From Bin5 sp965200685 (lineage in GTDB: Bacteria > Chloroflexota > Anaerolineae > Caldilineales > Caldilineaceae): 64,000 nt of DNA. A program made the position numbers and the translations under genes. The notes beneath the pieces were generated by a model. It saw only the letters and a program-made list of their open reading frames with translations, ran no database searches and had not been told where the DNA came from. The DNA is taken from the NCBI GenBank assembly GCA_965200685.1, contig OZ241379.1:3100001-3164000 (forward strand). Reading direction: 5' to 3'. This document shows, in pieces, positions 6,899 through 15,223 of this stretch (positions are counted from its first letter, which is position 1; every line of letters starts with the position of its first letter).

Positions 6899-9718
6899 AT
6901 GACACACTGCAAAAAACTGATCGAAGTGACCCTGCACTTGGAAGCCATCAACGCGGCCTCCGCGCGGGAAAAACAATCAAGTATAGGGGCACATCCACGT
7001 AGTATACATTATTGGTGGGCGCGGCGACCGCTGGCTGCCTGCCGTGCGGTTCTGTTCGCGCAGATGGTGGACGACCCGAGCGAGCATCCTGAATTGTGGC
7101 CCACAGAGGAATTGCAGCAGGCCGAGCGGGAACGGCTCTTTGGGCTGATTGAGGAGCTGGTGCAGTGGGAGAATATCAACAATACGGAGCTACTGGCCAA
7201 AGCCAACGCGGAGATGCGCCGCTGGGTCATGGAAGAGAGACTTCCGGCCGTGTTGGATCCCTTTGCCGGCGGTGGGGCAATCCCACTTTCCGCGCAGCAG
7301 TTGGGGCTGGAGGCACATGCCAGTGATTTGAACCCTGTGGCGGTGCTGATCAACAAGGCTATGATCGAGATCCCGCCTAAATGGGCTGGGCAGCCGCCGG
7401 TAAGTGAACAGCAAACCCTGACTACAGATCACTGGCCTGGGGCTACGGGCTTGGCTGCGGATGTGCGACACTATGGCAAGTGGATGCGGGCCGAGGCATA
7501 CAAGCGCATCGGTCATCTGTATCCCAAGGCCAAGTTATCCGATGGGTTAGAGGCAACTGTCATCGCTTGGCTATGGGCGCGCACGGTGACATGTCCGAAC
7601 CCTGCCTGCCGGGCCGCGATGCCGTTGGTCAGCTCGGTTTGGCTGTCGAAAAAGAAGAATCGCCGAGCGTGGATAGAACCAGAGGTAGATCGTGGGTTGG
7701 ATCCGCCCCAGATTCGATTCAGAGTTCAAGAGGACAGCGGGGGCCGCAAGCATCCGGGCACAGTACCTGATCCCCCGAAAGTGGGTAGGGGAGCCAAGTT
7801 TCTCTGCGTGGCCTGTGGGAATGTGGCCCCTGACGCGCATATCAGGGGGGAAAGCATGGCTGGACGCATGGGCGCGCAGTTACTGGCAATCATAGCCGAG
7901 GGAGACCACAAGCGCATCTATCTACCCCCTACAAAGGAACACGAGACCATAGCCCGACAGGCCAAACCGTCTTGGAAACCGGAACAAGCGATGAACCGCG
8001 ACACGAGTAATTTGGTCAGTGGTCGCGGCTATGGTTTCTTCACTTGGTCCGATCTCTTTACATCTCGGCAATTGGTAGCACTGACCACCTTCAGTGATTT
8101 GATAGGGGAGGCGCGGCAGCGAGTCATAGCCGACGCGCAGGCAGCAGGTTTTGACGCGGCCCGATCTGAGGAATACGCTGATGCGGTGGCGACCTATCTG
8201 GCGTTTGTGCTGGACCGAGTGGCTGATTATAATGCCGCAATTTGTCCATGGAATCCAGCTACCTCGACGGTCGTGAATTCCTTTGCCCGGCAAGCGATCC
8301 CCATGGTGTGGGATTACGCAGAGGCCAATATACTGCATGCAACGGTTGGCGGCTGGGAGACCTGCCTTGACTACCAGATGCGGTGTCTAGAAAAGCTGAA
8401 CCCATCAGTACACGATAAGGGAACGGCAGTGCAATCTGATGCCACTCGGTTTGGCACAGAAAATTTTGTCCTCAATTCAGATAAAGTCAAAATTTCTCGT
8501 GCCAAATTTATGCAGGATCATCCTGTTATTGTTTCAACCGACCCGCCCTACTATGACAACATCGGCTATGCTGATCTTTCTGACTTCTTCTACGTGTGGC
8601 TGCGGCGTTCCCTGGGCCACATCTACCCGGACCTGTTCAGTACGCTGCTGGTGCCCAAAGCTGAGGAACTGGTAGCCACCCCCTACCGCTTTGATGGCGA
8701 CAAAGAGAAGGCCCGAACCTTTTTTGAGGATGGCCTCTTCCGTGCTTTCGCCCGTATGCGAGAGGTAGCCCATCCCAACTATCCCTTGACGATCTACTAC
8801 GCGTACAAACAGACGGAATCGGTAAAGGATGGCGCGACTTCGACCGGATGGGAGACCTTGCTAGAGGGCTTAGTGCGTATAGGCTTTCAGATCACCGGCA
8901 CCTGGCCAGTACGCACGGAGCGCAGCATTCGCAGTGTAAGTATCGGCGCGAACGCGCTGGCTTCCTCCATTGTATTGGTCTGCCGGCCGCGGCCAGCAGA
9001 TGCGCCGCGCACAGGCCGGCGGCGGTTCCTGCGTGCCCTGCGTACAGAGCTGCCGGCCGCCCTGCACCTCCTGCAGCAGGGCCACATCGCGCCGGTGGAC
9101 ATGAACCAAGCGGTCATCGGCCCGGGCATGGCTATCTACTCCCGCTATCGCCAGATCTTGGAAGCCGACGGCACCTTCATGCCAGTGCGTACAGCCTTGG
9201 CTTTCATCAACCAAGTCGTGGACGAGTACCTAGCCGACCAAGACAGCGAGTACGATGCGGACACCCGCTGGGCCTTGGCCTGGTTTGAGCAGCATGCCTT
9301 TAACGAGGGAGTATATGGGGATGCGGAGACCCTAGCCACAGCCAAGAACATATCGGTGCAGGGTCTAGTAGAGGCCGGCATCCTACATTCTGGTGGTGGC
9401 AAGGTGCGCTTGGTCCGCCGGGACGAGTTAGATCGTGAGTGGTATCCGGCAACAGACAAGCGTTTGACGGTGTGGAAAGTATGCCAACATATGATATATG
9501 CGGTGGGTCACCGGGGTGAGCCTGTGGCTGGGGAGATGCTGCGGACTGGTGGCGTAGCTGCGGTTGCGGCCCAGTCGTTGGCCTATCGGCTATATGCCAT
9601 CAGTGAGAAGAACGGCTGGGCGGAGGAGGCGTTCTGGTACAATGTGTTGATCACCTCATGGTTGGAGCTCAGCAAACTGTCCATGGTGCCTCTGCGGGAG
9701 CAGGGCCAGCTTGTCTGA
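6899..9718 (+). CDS. DUF1156-type DNA methyltransferase, orphan, with palindrome insertion
   Basis: This 939-residue protein begins with the DUF1156 signature (KKLIEVTLHLEAINAASARE ... HYWWARRPLAACRAVLFA). A SAM motif DPFAGGG starts at Asp120 and a catalytic DPPYYD at Asp548. Between them a zinc-ribbon-like pair C-x4-C and C-x2-C (CPNPAC; CVAC) is visible. Such enzymes are N6-adenine or N4-cytosine methylases and in other genomes accompany a helicase and a DUF499 ATPase in defence loci; no such partners are present here. Residues 518-536 (FGTENFVLNSDKVKI...) come from a 57-bp copy of the palindrome also seen in pyrK. The last codons (PLREQGQLV) are the source of the repeat array that follows. 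Confidence 0.85.
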   Translation: MTHCKKLIEVTLHLEAINAASAREKQSSIGAHPRSIHYWWARRPLAACRAVLFAQMVDDPSEHPELWPTEELQQAERERLFGLIEELVQWENINNTELLAKANAEMRRWVMEERLPAVLDPFAGGGAIPLSAQQLGLEAHASDLNPVAVLINKAMIEIPPKWAGQPPVSEQQTLTTDHWPGATGLAADVRHYGKWMRAEAYKRIGHLYPKAKLSDGLEATVIAWLWARTVTCPNPACRAAMPLVSSVWLSKKKNRRAWIEPEVDRGLDPPQIRFRVQEDSGGRKHPGTVPDPPKVGRGAKFLCVACGNVAPDAHIRGESMAGRMGAQLLAIIAEGDHKRIYLPPTKEHETIARQAKPSWKPEQAMNRDTSNLVSGRGYGFFTWSDLFTSRQLVALTTFSDLIGEARQRVIADAQAAGFDAARSEEYADAVATYLAFVLDRVADYNAAICPWNPATSTVVNSFARQAIPMVWDYAEANILHATVGGWETCLDYQMRCLEKLNPSVHDKGTAVQSDATRFGTENFVLNSDKVKISRAKFMQDHPVIVSTDPPYYDNIGYADLSDFFYVWLRRSLGHIYPDLFSTLLVPKAEELVATPYRFDGDKEKARTFFEDGLFRAFARMREVAHPNYPLTIYYAYKQTESVKDGATSTGWETLLEGLVRIGFQITGTWPVRTERSIRSVSIGANALASSIVLVCRPRPADAPRTGRRRFLRALRTELPAALHLLQQGHIAPVDMNQAVIGPGMAIYSRYRQILEADGTFMPVRTALAFINQVVDEYLADQDSEYDADTRWALAWFEQHAFNEGVYGDAETLATAKNISVQGLVEAGILHSGGGKVRLVRRDELDREWYPATDKRLTVWKVCQHMIYAVGHRGEPVAGEMLRTGGVAAVAAQSLAYRLYAISEKNGWAEEAFWYNVLITSWLELSKLSMVPLREQGQLV
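8450..8506. repeat. palindromic element, copy 2 (inside the methylase gene)
   Basis: This 57-bp element is bounded by TTTGGCAC and GTGCCAAA. The left arm matches copy 1 and the right arm reads GTCAAAATTTCTC; the centre differs from the other copies. Its length is a multiple of three and it is read through in frame, ending 33 bases before the codon for the first Asp of DPPYYD. Confidence 0.85.
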
Positions 9719-10003
9719 ATCAGGATTTACAAGATTAGAGGATGAACAGGATTAACCCCATTCATCCCATGGTGCTTCTGCGGGAACAGGGTCAGCTTGT
9801 CTGAATCAGGATTTACAAGATTAGCGGATGAACAGGATAACCCCATTCATCCCATGGTGCCTCTGCGGGAACAGGGTCAGTTTGTCTGAATCAGGATTTA
9901 CAAGATTAGAGGATGAACAGGATAAACCCCATTCATCGCTTGCCGGCCTGATCAGGCAACAAGGGAGTGTGCGGCTGTACTCCTGAAAATCCTTAAATCC
10001 CTG

Positions 10004-10059
10004 TTTCGCTTGCCCCCGGAATGCCCAATGGCACATTCAAAGGGCGGCGGCAAGCGAAA
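10004..10059. repeat. snap-back element, copy 1
   Basis: This 56-bp element has arms TTTCGCTTGCC and GGCAAGCGAAA and an inner, imperfectly symmetric GAATGCCCAATGGCACATTC core. It interrupts the block between AAATCC and AATCCTGATTCAGACAAG; the related block at 10428-10440 lacks it, which gives an empty-site comparison. Confidence 0.8.
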
Positions 10060-10566
10060 AATCCTGATTCAGACAAGGTTTTCAGGCAGATGATAAATTG
10101 TAGCCATTATTCCATGGTGCTTCTGCGGGAACAGGGTCAGCTTGTCTGAATCAGGATTTACAAGATTAGAGGATGAACAGGATAAACCCCATTCATCCCA
10201 TGGTGCTTCTGCGGGAACAGGGCCAGTTTGTCTGAATCAGGATTTACAAGATTAGAGGATGAACAGGATAACCCCATTCATCCCATGGTGCCTCTGCGGG
10301 AACAGGGTCAGCTTGTCTGAATCAGGATTTACAAGATTAGAGGATGAACAGGATAAACCCCATTCATCGCGTGCCGGCCTGATCAGGCAACAAGGGAGTG
10401 TGCGGCTGTACTCCTGAAAATCCTTAAATCCAGAGAATCCTGATTCAGACAAGGTTTTCATGCAGACGATACATTGTAGCCATTATTCCATGGTGCCTCT
10501 ACGGGAACAGGGCCAGCTTGTCTGAATCAGGATTTACAAGATTAGCGGATGAACAGGATAAACCCT

Positions 10567-10614
10567 TTTGGCACAGAAACGTTTGTCATTGTACCCATTA
10601 TTTCTCGTGCCAAA
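10567..10614. repeat. palindromic element, copy 3 (in the array)
   Basis: This is a 48-bp version bounded by TTTGGCAC and GTGCCAAA with the ATTGTACCCATT centre of copy 1. It lacks 14 bases of the right arm compared with copy 1, between two ATTT repeats. Confidence 0.8.
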
Positions 10615-10844
10615 ATTCCTGAAAATCCTTAAATCCAGAGAATCCTGATTCAGACAAGGTTTTCATGCAGATGATAAACTGTAGCCATTCATCCCATGGG
10701 GCCTCTGCGGGAACAGGGCCAGCTTGTCTGAATCAGGATTTACAAGATTAGAGGATGAACAGGATAACCCTATTCATCGCGTGCCGACCTGATCAGGCAA
10801 CAAGGGAGTGTGCGGCTGTACTCCTGAAAATCCTTAAATCCCTG

Positions 10845-10900
10845 TTTCGCTTGCCCCCGGAATGCCCAATGGCACATTCAAAGGGCGGCGGCAAGCGAAA
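10845..10900. repeat. snap-back element, copy 2
   Basis: It is the same 56-bp element as at 10004-10059, with identical arms TTTCGCTTGCC/GGCAAGCGAAA and the same flanking context in the array. Confidence 0.8.
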
Positions 10901-11031
10901 AATCCTGATTCAGACAAGGTTTTCATGCAGACGATAAATTGTAGCCATTATTCCATGGTGCCTCTACGGGAACAGGGCCAGCTTGTCTGAATCAGGATTT
11001 ACAAGATTAGCGGATGAACAGGATAAACCCT

Positions 11032-11079
11032 TTTGGCACAGAAAAGTTTGTCATTGTACCCATTATTTCTCGTGCCAAA
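11032..11079. repeat. palindromic element, copy 4 (in the array)
   Basis: This 48-bp element is almost identical to copy 3 (one difference visible near GAAA(A/C)GTTTG), in the same place of a duplicated block, so it probably arose by block duplication rather than by a new insertion. Confidence 0.8.
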
Positions 11080-11104
11080 ATTCCTGAAAATCCTTAAATC
11101 CCTG

Positions 11105-11160
11105 TTTCGCTTGCCCCCGGAATGCCCAATGGCACATTCAAAGGGCGGCGGCAAGCGAAA
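11105..11160. repeat. snap-back element, copy 3
   Basis: It is the third identical-looking 56-bp copy of the TTTCGCTTGCC/GGCAAGCGAAA element, lying in the last block of the array just before the dioxygenase gene. Confidence 0.8.
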
Positions 11161-11285
11161 AATCCTGATTCAGACAAGAGAATCCTGATGCAGACAGGGT
11201 TTTATGCCGCCTTGCATTCCTGGCCGATTGACGGTATCCTATTATAGAACGACCTTGAATCCCGCTCCCAAACAAGGAGAACAAC

Positions 11286-12047
11286 ATGACCCTTTCTGCT
11301 GCACAGGTTGAAGCCTATAAGCGGGATGGTTATCTGAACGCGGTTGATGTGCTCAAGGGGACAGAAGCTGCCCGCTATCGCCAGCTCTTTGACGATTTGG
11401 AGGCCCAGGTGGGCAAGGAGAAAGCCCAGATCGGTCTCGTAGACTATCATTTCAGCGAAAAATTCATCTGGGAGCTGGCCACACATCCGACGATTCTGGA
11501 CGCCATTGAAGCCCTGGTCGGCCCGAATATTCTGTTAATGGCGACCCACTTCTTCAATAAATACGGCGAAGGTGACCAGGCCCAGGCCTTTGTCGCTTGG
11601 CATCAAGATGTGACATTCTGGGGGCTGGAGCCGCCTCTAGCTATCACAGCCTGGTACGCGGTGGACGATAGTGACGTGGAGAACGGCTGCATGCAGGTGA
11701 TCCCCAGTACGCATGTGTCCGGCGTAGTGGCGCATGGCAAAGCCCAACAGGACGGCAACCTCCTGAGCGTGAATCAAGAAATCCACGTGACGCCAGAGCA
11801 GGCCGACACAGCTGTGGATCTGCCCCTACGGGCCGGGCAGATATCCATCCATGACGGTACGCTTATTCACGGCAGCCTGCCCAACCGCTCCCAGCGCCGA
11901 CGCTGTGGGTTGACCCTGCGCTACATGCCCACTTGGGTGCGCCAAGCGGACCCTAACTCCTTTGGCAATCGCTGGAATGCCGTGCTCGTGCGCGGGGTGG
12001 ATGTTGAGAAAAACTTTGGAGCCCAGGAGGTGCCATGGCAATCATGA
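11286..12047 (+). CDS. phytanoyl-CoA dioxygenase (PhyH) family protein
   Basis: This 253-residue Fe(II)/2-oxoglutarate oxygenase is of the PhyH family. The metal triad is visible as His106 and Asp108 in WHQD and His195 in GTLIHGS; a downstream Arg in the RRCGLTLRY region would hold 2-oxoglutarate. Members hydroxylate acyl-CoA, ectoine, or many secondary-metabolite and organophosphonate substrates, so the substrate is open. AAGGAG lies just upstream of the ATG. The gene overlaps the following sulfatase by 13 bases and heads an apparent operon with the sulfatase and a DegT aminotransferase. Confidence 0.9.
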   Translation: MTLSAAQVEAYKRDGYLNAVDVLKGTEAARYRQLFDDLEAQVGKEKAQIGLVDYHFSEKFIWELATHPTILDAIEALVGPNILLMATHFFNKYGEGDQAQAFVAWHQDVTFWGLEPPLAITAWYAVDDSDVENGCMQVIPSTHVSGVVAHGKAQQDGNLLSVNQEIHVTPEQADTAVDLPLRAGQISIHDGTLIHGSLPNRSQRRRCGLTLRYMPTWVRQADPNSFGNRWNAVLVRGVDVEKNFGAQEVPWQS

Positions 12048-13837
12048 GCGGCCTACTGGAGCAAAGGCCTCCACCCAATGTCATCTTCGTCCTTACCGAT
12101 GACCAGGGCTATGGTGATCTATCCTGTCATGGAAATCCACTGCTGAAGACGCCGCATATTGACGCCCTATACGCGCAGAGTGTGCGCCTGACCGATTACC
12201 ATGTGGGCCCGACTTGCGCGCCGACCCGGGCCGGGCTGTTGACCGGACATTATGCCAATAGCACCGGCGTATGGCATACAATCGGTGGACGTTCCTTGCT
12301 GCGGGCGGATGAGATCAGTATGGCCGATTTCTTCGGCCGGGCCGGCTACGCCACCGCTATCTTCGGCAAATGGCATCTAGGTGACAATTTCCCCTACCGC
12401 CCCCAGGACCGGGGCTTTGAAACGGTTGTAGTGCATGGCGGTGGTGGTGTAGGCCAGACGCCGGACTACTGGGGGAACAACTATTTTGACGACACATACT
12501 GGACCGGCGAACGCTACGAGCAGTTCCATGGGTACTGCACGGATGTCTGGTTTCAGGAAGCCTTGAAGTTCATTGAACGTACCCAGCGCCACGGCAGTTC
12601 CAGGCCCTTCTTTTGTTACATCCCCACCAATGCGCCCCATTCCCCTCATCTGGTGGACCCTCACTACAGCGACCCCTATGTGCCGTTGGTGTCCCATCAG
12701 GAGCGTGCCAACTATTATGGGATGTTGGCGAATATTGACGAGAATATAGGCGGGCTGCGCCGGCGGCTGGCAGAGTTGGGCCTGGCTGAGAATACGATCT
12801 TCATTTTTATGACCGACAACGGCTCGGCCGGTGGGGTTGATGTAGACGAGAATCAGTTTGTGACCAGTGGCTTCAACGCGGGGATGCGCGGCAAGAAAGG
12901 CTCCGAATATGATGGCGGGCACCGCGTACCGTTCTTTTTGCACTGGCCGGCCGGGAATTTTGACACAGGCCGGGACATTACACAAGTGACGGCCAATGTG
13001 GACATTCTGCCGACACTCATGGAGCTGTGCGGCTTGGACAATCCCAGTGCCTACGATTTCGATGGACGTAGCTTGGTGCCTCTGTTGCGCGGCAACAGAG
13101 AACCCCCTCTCACATCTGGCAGTTCCTGGCCGGACAGGGCCCTGGTCACCGACTCCCAACGGTTGGCGAATCCGCTGAAGTGGCGCAAAAGTGCGGTGAT
13201 GACCGACCGCTGGCGGCTCGTGAATGGCCGGGAGCTGTACGATATCAAAGTCGATCCGGAGCAGAGCCGGGATCTGGCCCCCATGTACCCGCAGGTGGTG
13301 GCGGAGTTGCGCCTGGCCTATGAGGAATGGTGGGAGAAAGTCTCCTGTCAGTTTGATGAGGAGATCCCCATCACCATCGGCGGGCCGCACGCGGCCCAGC
13401 TGCGGCTGAATACCCATGACTGGCGCAACCAAGACTGTACATGTGCTTGGAACCAGAGCCTCGTCCGCCAGGGCATGGTCTGCAACGGCTACTGGGAGGT
13501 GGACAGTGCCGAAGCGGGGATGTACCGCTTTTTCCTACGTCGCTGGCCCCTGGAGGAAGATGCCAAGATCACGGCCGCAGTGCCGGGGGGTACACCCGTG
13601 CCCTTCGGCCAGCTAACCATTGATAGCGGTTGGGGGGGCGGCGTCGCCCTGCCAGTACGCCAGGCCCGCATCGCCATCGCCGGCCAAGAGGCCTCTACAT
13701 GGGTAGACGCCAACACCGCTAGTGCTGTCTTTACCTTGTCCCTCTCGGCCGGGCCGACCCATCTGCAGACATGGTTTGTGTTGGATGATGGGGAAGAGTT
13801 GGGGGCCTATTATGTATATGTGGAGAAAATCGGATGA
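12035..13837 (+). CDS. sulfatase with canonical formylglycine motif
   Basis: This 600-residue type I sulfatase (arylsulfatase A-like) has the metal-binding TDDQ at residues 21-24 and the formylglycine motif CAPTR at 61-65 followed by AGLLTG; the GKWHLGD and MTDNGS segments complete the alkaline-phosphatase-fold metal site. The C-terminal 140 residues form an extra beta-rich domain. It hydrolyses sulfate esters, probably from glycans, and needs a formylglycine-generating enzyme encoded elsewhere. No signal peptide is evident, so it may be cytoplasmic. An AGGAGG precedes ATG 12035, which lies inside the dioxygenase gene; ATG 12044 is an alternative. The 3' end overlaps the aminotransferase gene by 4 bases. 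Confidence 0.92.
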   Translation: MAIMSGLLEQRPPPNVIFVLTDDQGYGDLSCHGNPLLKTPHIDALYAQSVRLTDYHVGPTCAPTRAGLLTGHYANSTGVWHTIGGRSLLRADEISMADFFGRAGYATAIFGKWHLGDNFPYRPQDRGFETVVVHGGGGVGQTPDYWGNNYFDDTYWTGERYEQFHGYCTDVWFQEALKFIERTQRHGSSRPFFCYIPTNAPHSPHLVDPHYSDPYVPLVSHQERANYYGMLANIDENIGGLRRRLAELGLAENTIFIFMTDNGSAGGVDVDENQFVTSGFNAGMRGKKGSEYDGGHRVPFFLHWPAGNFDTGRDITQVTANVDILPTLMELCGLDNPSAYDFDGRSLVPLLRGNREPPLTSGSSWPDRALVTDSQRLANPLKWRKSAVMTDRWRLVNGRELYDIKVDPEQSRDLAPMYPQVVAELRLAYEEWWEKVSCQFDEEIPITIGGPHAAQLRLNTHDWRNQDCTCAWNQSLVRQGMVCNGYWEVDSAEAGMYRFFLRRWPLEEDAKITAAVPGGTPVPFGQLTIDSGWGGGVALPVRQARIAIAGQEASTWVDANTASAVFTLSLSAGPTHLQTWFVLDDGEELGAYYVYVEKIG

Positions 13838-15105
13838 ATCGCGAGCACAAGTTGGCTATCCATGGCGGCACGCCCGCCAAACAAAACCCTGATCCACCCA
13901 TGTACCCTGGGGGCATGGCCATTGCCGAGGCCGAGGAGCAGGCGGTGCTAGAAGTATTGCGCGCCAAACGACTCTTTCGCTACTACGGCCCCGGCGAGGC
14001 CCCTTCCAAAGCCCGCGAGTTAGAGCAGGCCTTTGCTGCCCAGAAAGGCGCGCGCCATGCGCTTGCTGTAACGTCCGGCACAGCCGCCCTAACATGTGGG
14101 CTGCAGGGCATTGGCATCGGACCAGGCGATGAAGTAATTCTACCCGCCTATACCTGGATCGCATCGGCCGCCGCCATTATTGCAGTCGGCGGTGTGCCGG
14201 TAATCGCTGAAGTGGATGAGACGCTCCTGCTCGATCCGGCCGATGTGGCGCGCAAGATCACGCCCTATACCAAGGCCATTATGCCGGTACACATGCGCGG
14301 GGCCCCTTGCCACATGGACGAACTGATGGCCCTTGCCAACAAGCATGGGCTGCGGGTCATTGAAGATGTGGCCCAGGCCAATGGAGCCAGCTACAAGGGC
14401 CAGGCCTTGGGCACCTTTGGCCATGTGGGCTGCTTTAGCCTGCAGTTCAATAAGATCATCACCTCAGGGGAAGGCGGCATGGTCATCAGTGATGATGATG
14501 AGATCAGGAAGCGCATCACCATGTATCATGATGTCATCGCTGGGCTTGACATGGGGGTTGATGCCGCTGACCTGCTGTGCGGTGTCAATTATCGTATGCC
14601 GGAGCTTTTGGCCGCTGTTGCTCTTGTGCAGTTGCAGCGGCTTGATGGTCTCCTAGAGAATATGCGCCAACGCAAACGTATGCTCAAAGCAGGGCTGGCA
14701 GAAGTAGTGCAACGCAAGGGCCTCCGCTTCCGTGAGCTGGCGGATCCAGAAGGTGATGCAGCCATTGCCACTGTCTTTTTTGTCAATAGCCCGGCCAAAG
14801 CTGCCGAAGTAGCAGAGGCATTGCAGGCAGAGAATATCGGTGCTGGCCTGCTGTACACACCTGATAAGATTGATTATCATGTATATGCCCATTGGGTGCC
14901 GGTGATCAAGCAGCGCACATGGACAGCCAATGGTGGCCCCTGGTGCTGGGCCCAACGAGAGATCGAATACAGCCCAGATATGTGTCCGCGCAGCCTAGAT
15001 CTGTTGGGGCGCGCCGTGCATCTGAATGTCAGCCCACTGTTGACCAATGAAGATGTAGAGGAAACAGTCGAAGGAGTACAGCGCGTGCTGGACAGAATCG
15101 CCTAA
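13834..15105 (+). CDS. DegT/DnrJ/EryC1/StrS-family aminotransferase
   Basis: This 423-residue PLP enzyme is of the sugar aminotransferase family. It has TSGTAAL for phosphate binding, EDVAQANGA with the pyridine-contacting Asp, and the Schiff-base lysine at 207 in FSLQFNKIITSGEGG. Family members add an amino group to keto-sugars or work on related cyclitols. It starts within the sulfatase stop (ATGA) and closes the dioxygenase-sulfatase-aminotransferase unit. In this context it may act in the breakdown or conversion of amino sugars rather than antibiotic synthesis; that is inference. Confidence 0.9.
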   Translation: MNREHKLAIHGGTPAKQNPDPPMYPGGMAIAEAEEQAVLEVLRAKRLFRYYGPGEAPSKARELEQAFAAQKGARHALAVTSGTAALTCGLQGIGIGPGDEVILPAYTWIASAAAIIAVGGVPVIAEVDETLLLDPADVARKITPYTKAIMPVHMRGAPCHMDELMALANKHGLRVIEDVAQANGASYKGQALGTFGHVGCFSLQFNKIITSGEGGMVISDDDEIRKRITMYHDVIAGLDMGVDAADLLCGVNYRMPELLAAVALVQLQRLDGLLENMRQRKRMLKAGLAEVVQRKGLRFRELADPEGDAAIATVFFVNSPAKAAEVAEALQAENIGAGLLYTPDKIDYHVYAHWVPVIKQRTWTANGGPWCWAQREIEYSPDMCPRSLDLLGRAVHLNVSPLLTNEDVEETVEGVQRVLDRIA

Positions 15106-15138
15106 TAACGATACCGGCCTAGACGACGATGCTCATGT

Positions 15139-15184
15139 GTTTCTCATTGCCTGCAACGTACTGCAATTACGGGCAATGAGAAAC
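15139..15184. promoter_or_regulatory. 13-bp perfect inverted repeat upstream of sugar-binding protein 1
   Basis: Arms GTTTCTCATTGCC (15139-15151) and GGCAATGAGAAAC (15172-15184) enclose a 20-base loop, between the aminotransferase stop and the binding-protein start. It is either a terminator-like stem without a T-run or an operator for the transport operon. An ACTGCAGT palindrome follows at 15191-15198. Confidence 0.6.
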
Positions 15185-15223
15185 TGAAAAACTGCAGTTA
15201 CACTATCCAAGGAGGATACCAAA

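Larger units (their letters stand above)
9680..11215. repeat. nested repeat array derived from the methylase 3' end
   Basis: The last codons of the methylase (from CCATGGTGCCTCTGCGGG) plus about 50 following bases recur as an 85-86 bp unit starting near 9680 (in the gene), 9767, 9852, 10110, 10197, 10282, 10489, 10693 and 10953. Each unit contains CTTGTCTGAATCAGGATTT and GGATGAACAGGAT. Interspersed blocks carry the reverse motif AATCCTGATTCAGACAAGG, a GCCGGCCTGATCAGGC palindrome, and two kinds of smaller inserted elements annotated separately. No independent gene is supported here; short open frames are by-products. There is no CRISPR-like constant repeat/variable spacer pattern. Confidence 0.9.

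Noticed and set aside
6899..9718. Complete defence island around the methylase
   Set aside because: No helicase, DUF499 ATPase, nuclease, toxin or regulator gene is found within 5 kb on either side.
9719..11215. CRISPR array
   Set aside because: Units of 85 bp and larger blocks repeat with no unique spacers, and no cas gene is present.
11227..11243. Promoter TTGACG ... TATTAT before the dioxygenase
   Set aside because: The two boxes are only six bases apart, so they cannot work as a -35/-10 pair.
12377..13432. 351-residue frame antisense to sulfatase 1
   Set aside because: The plus-strand sulfatase has all family motifs; the antisense frame resembles no protein and is a by-product of codon bias.
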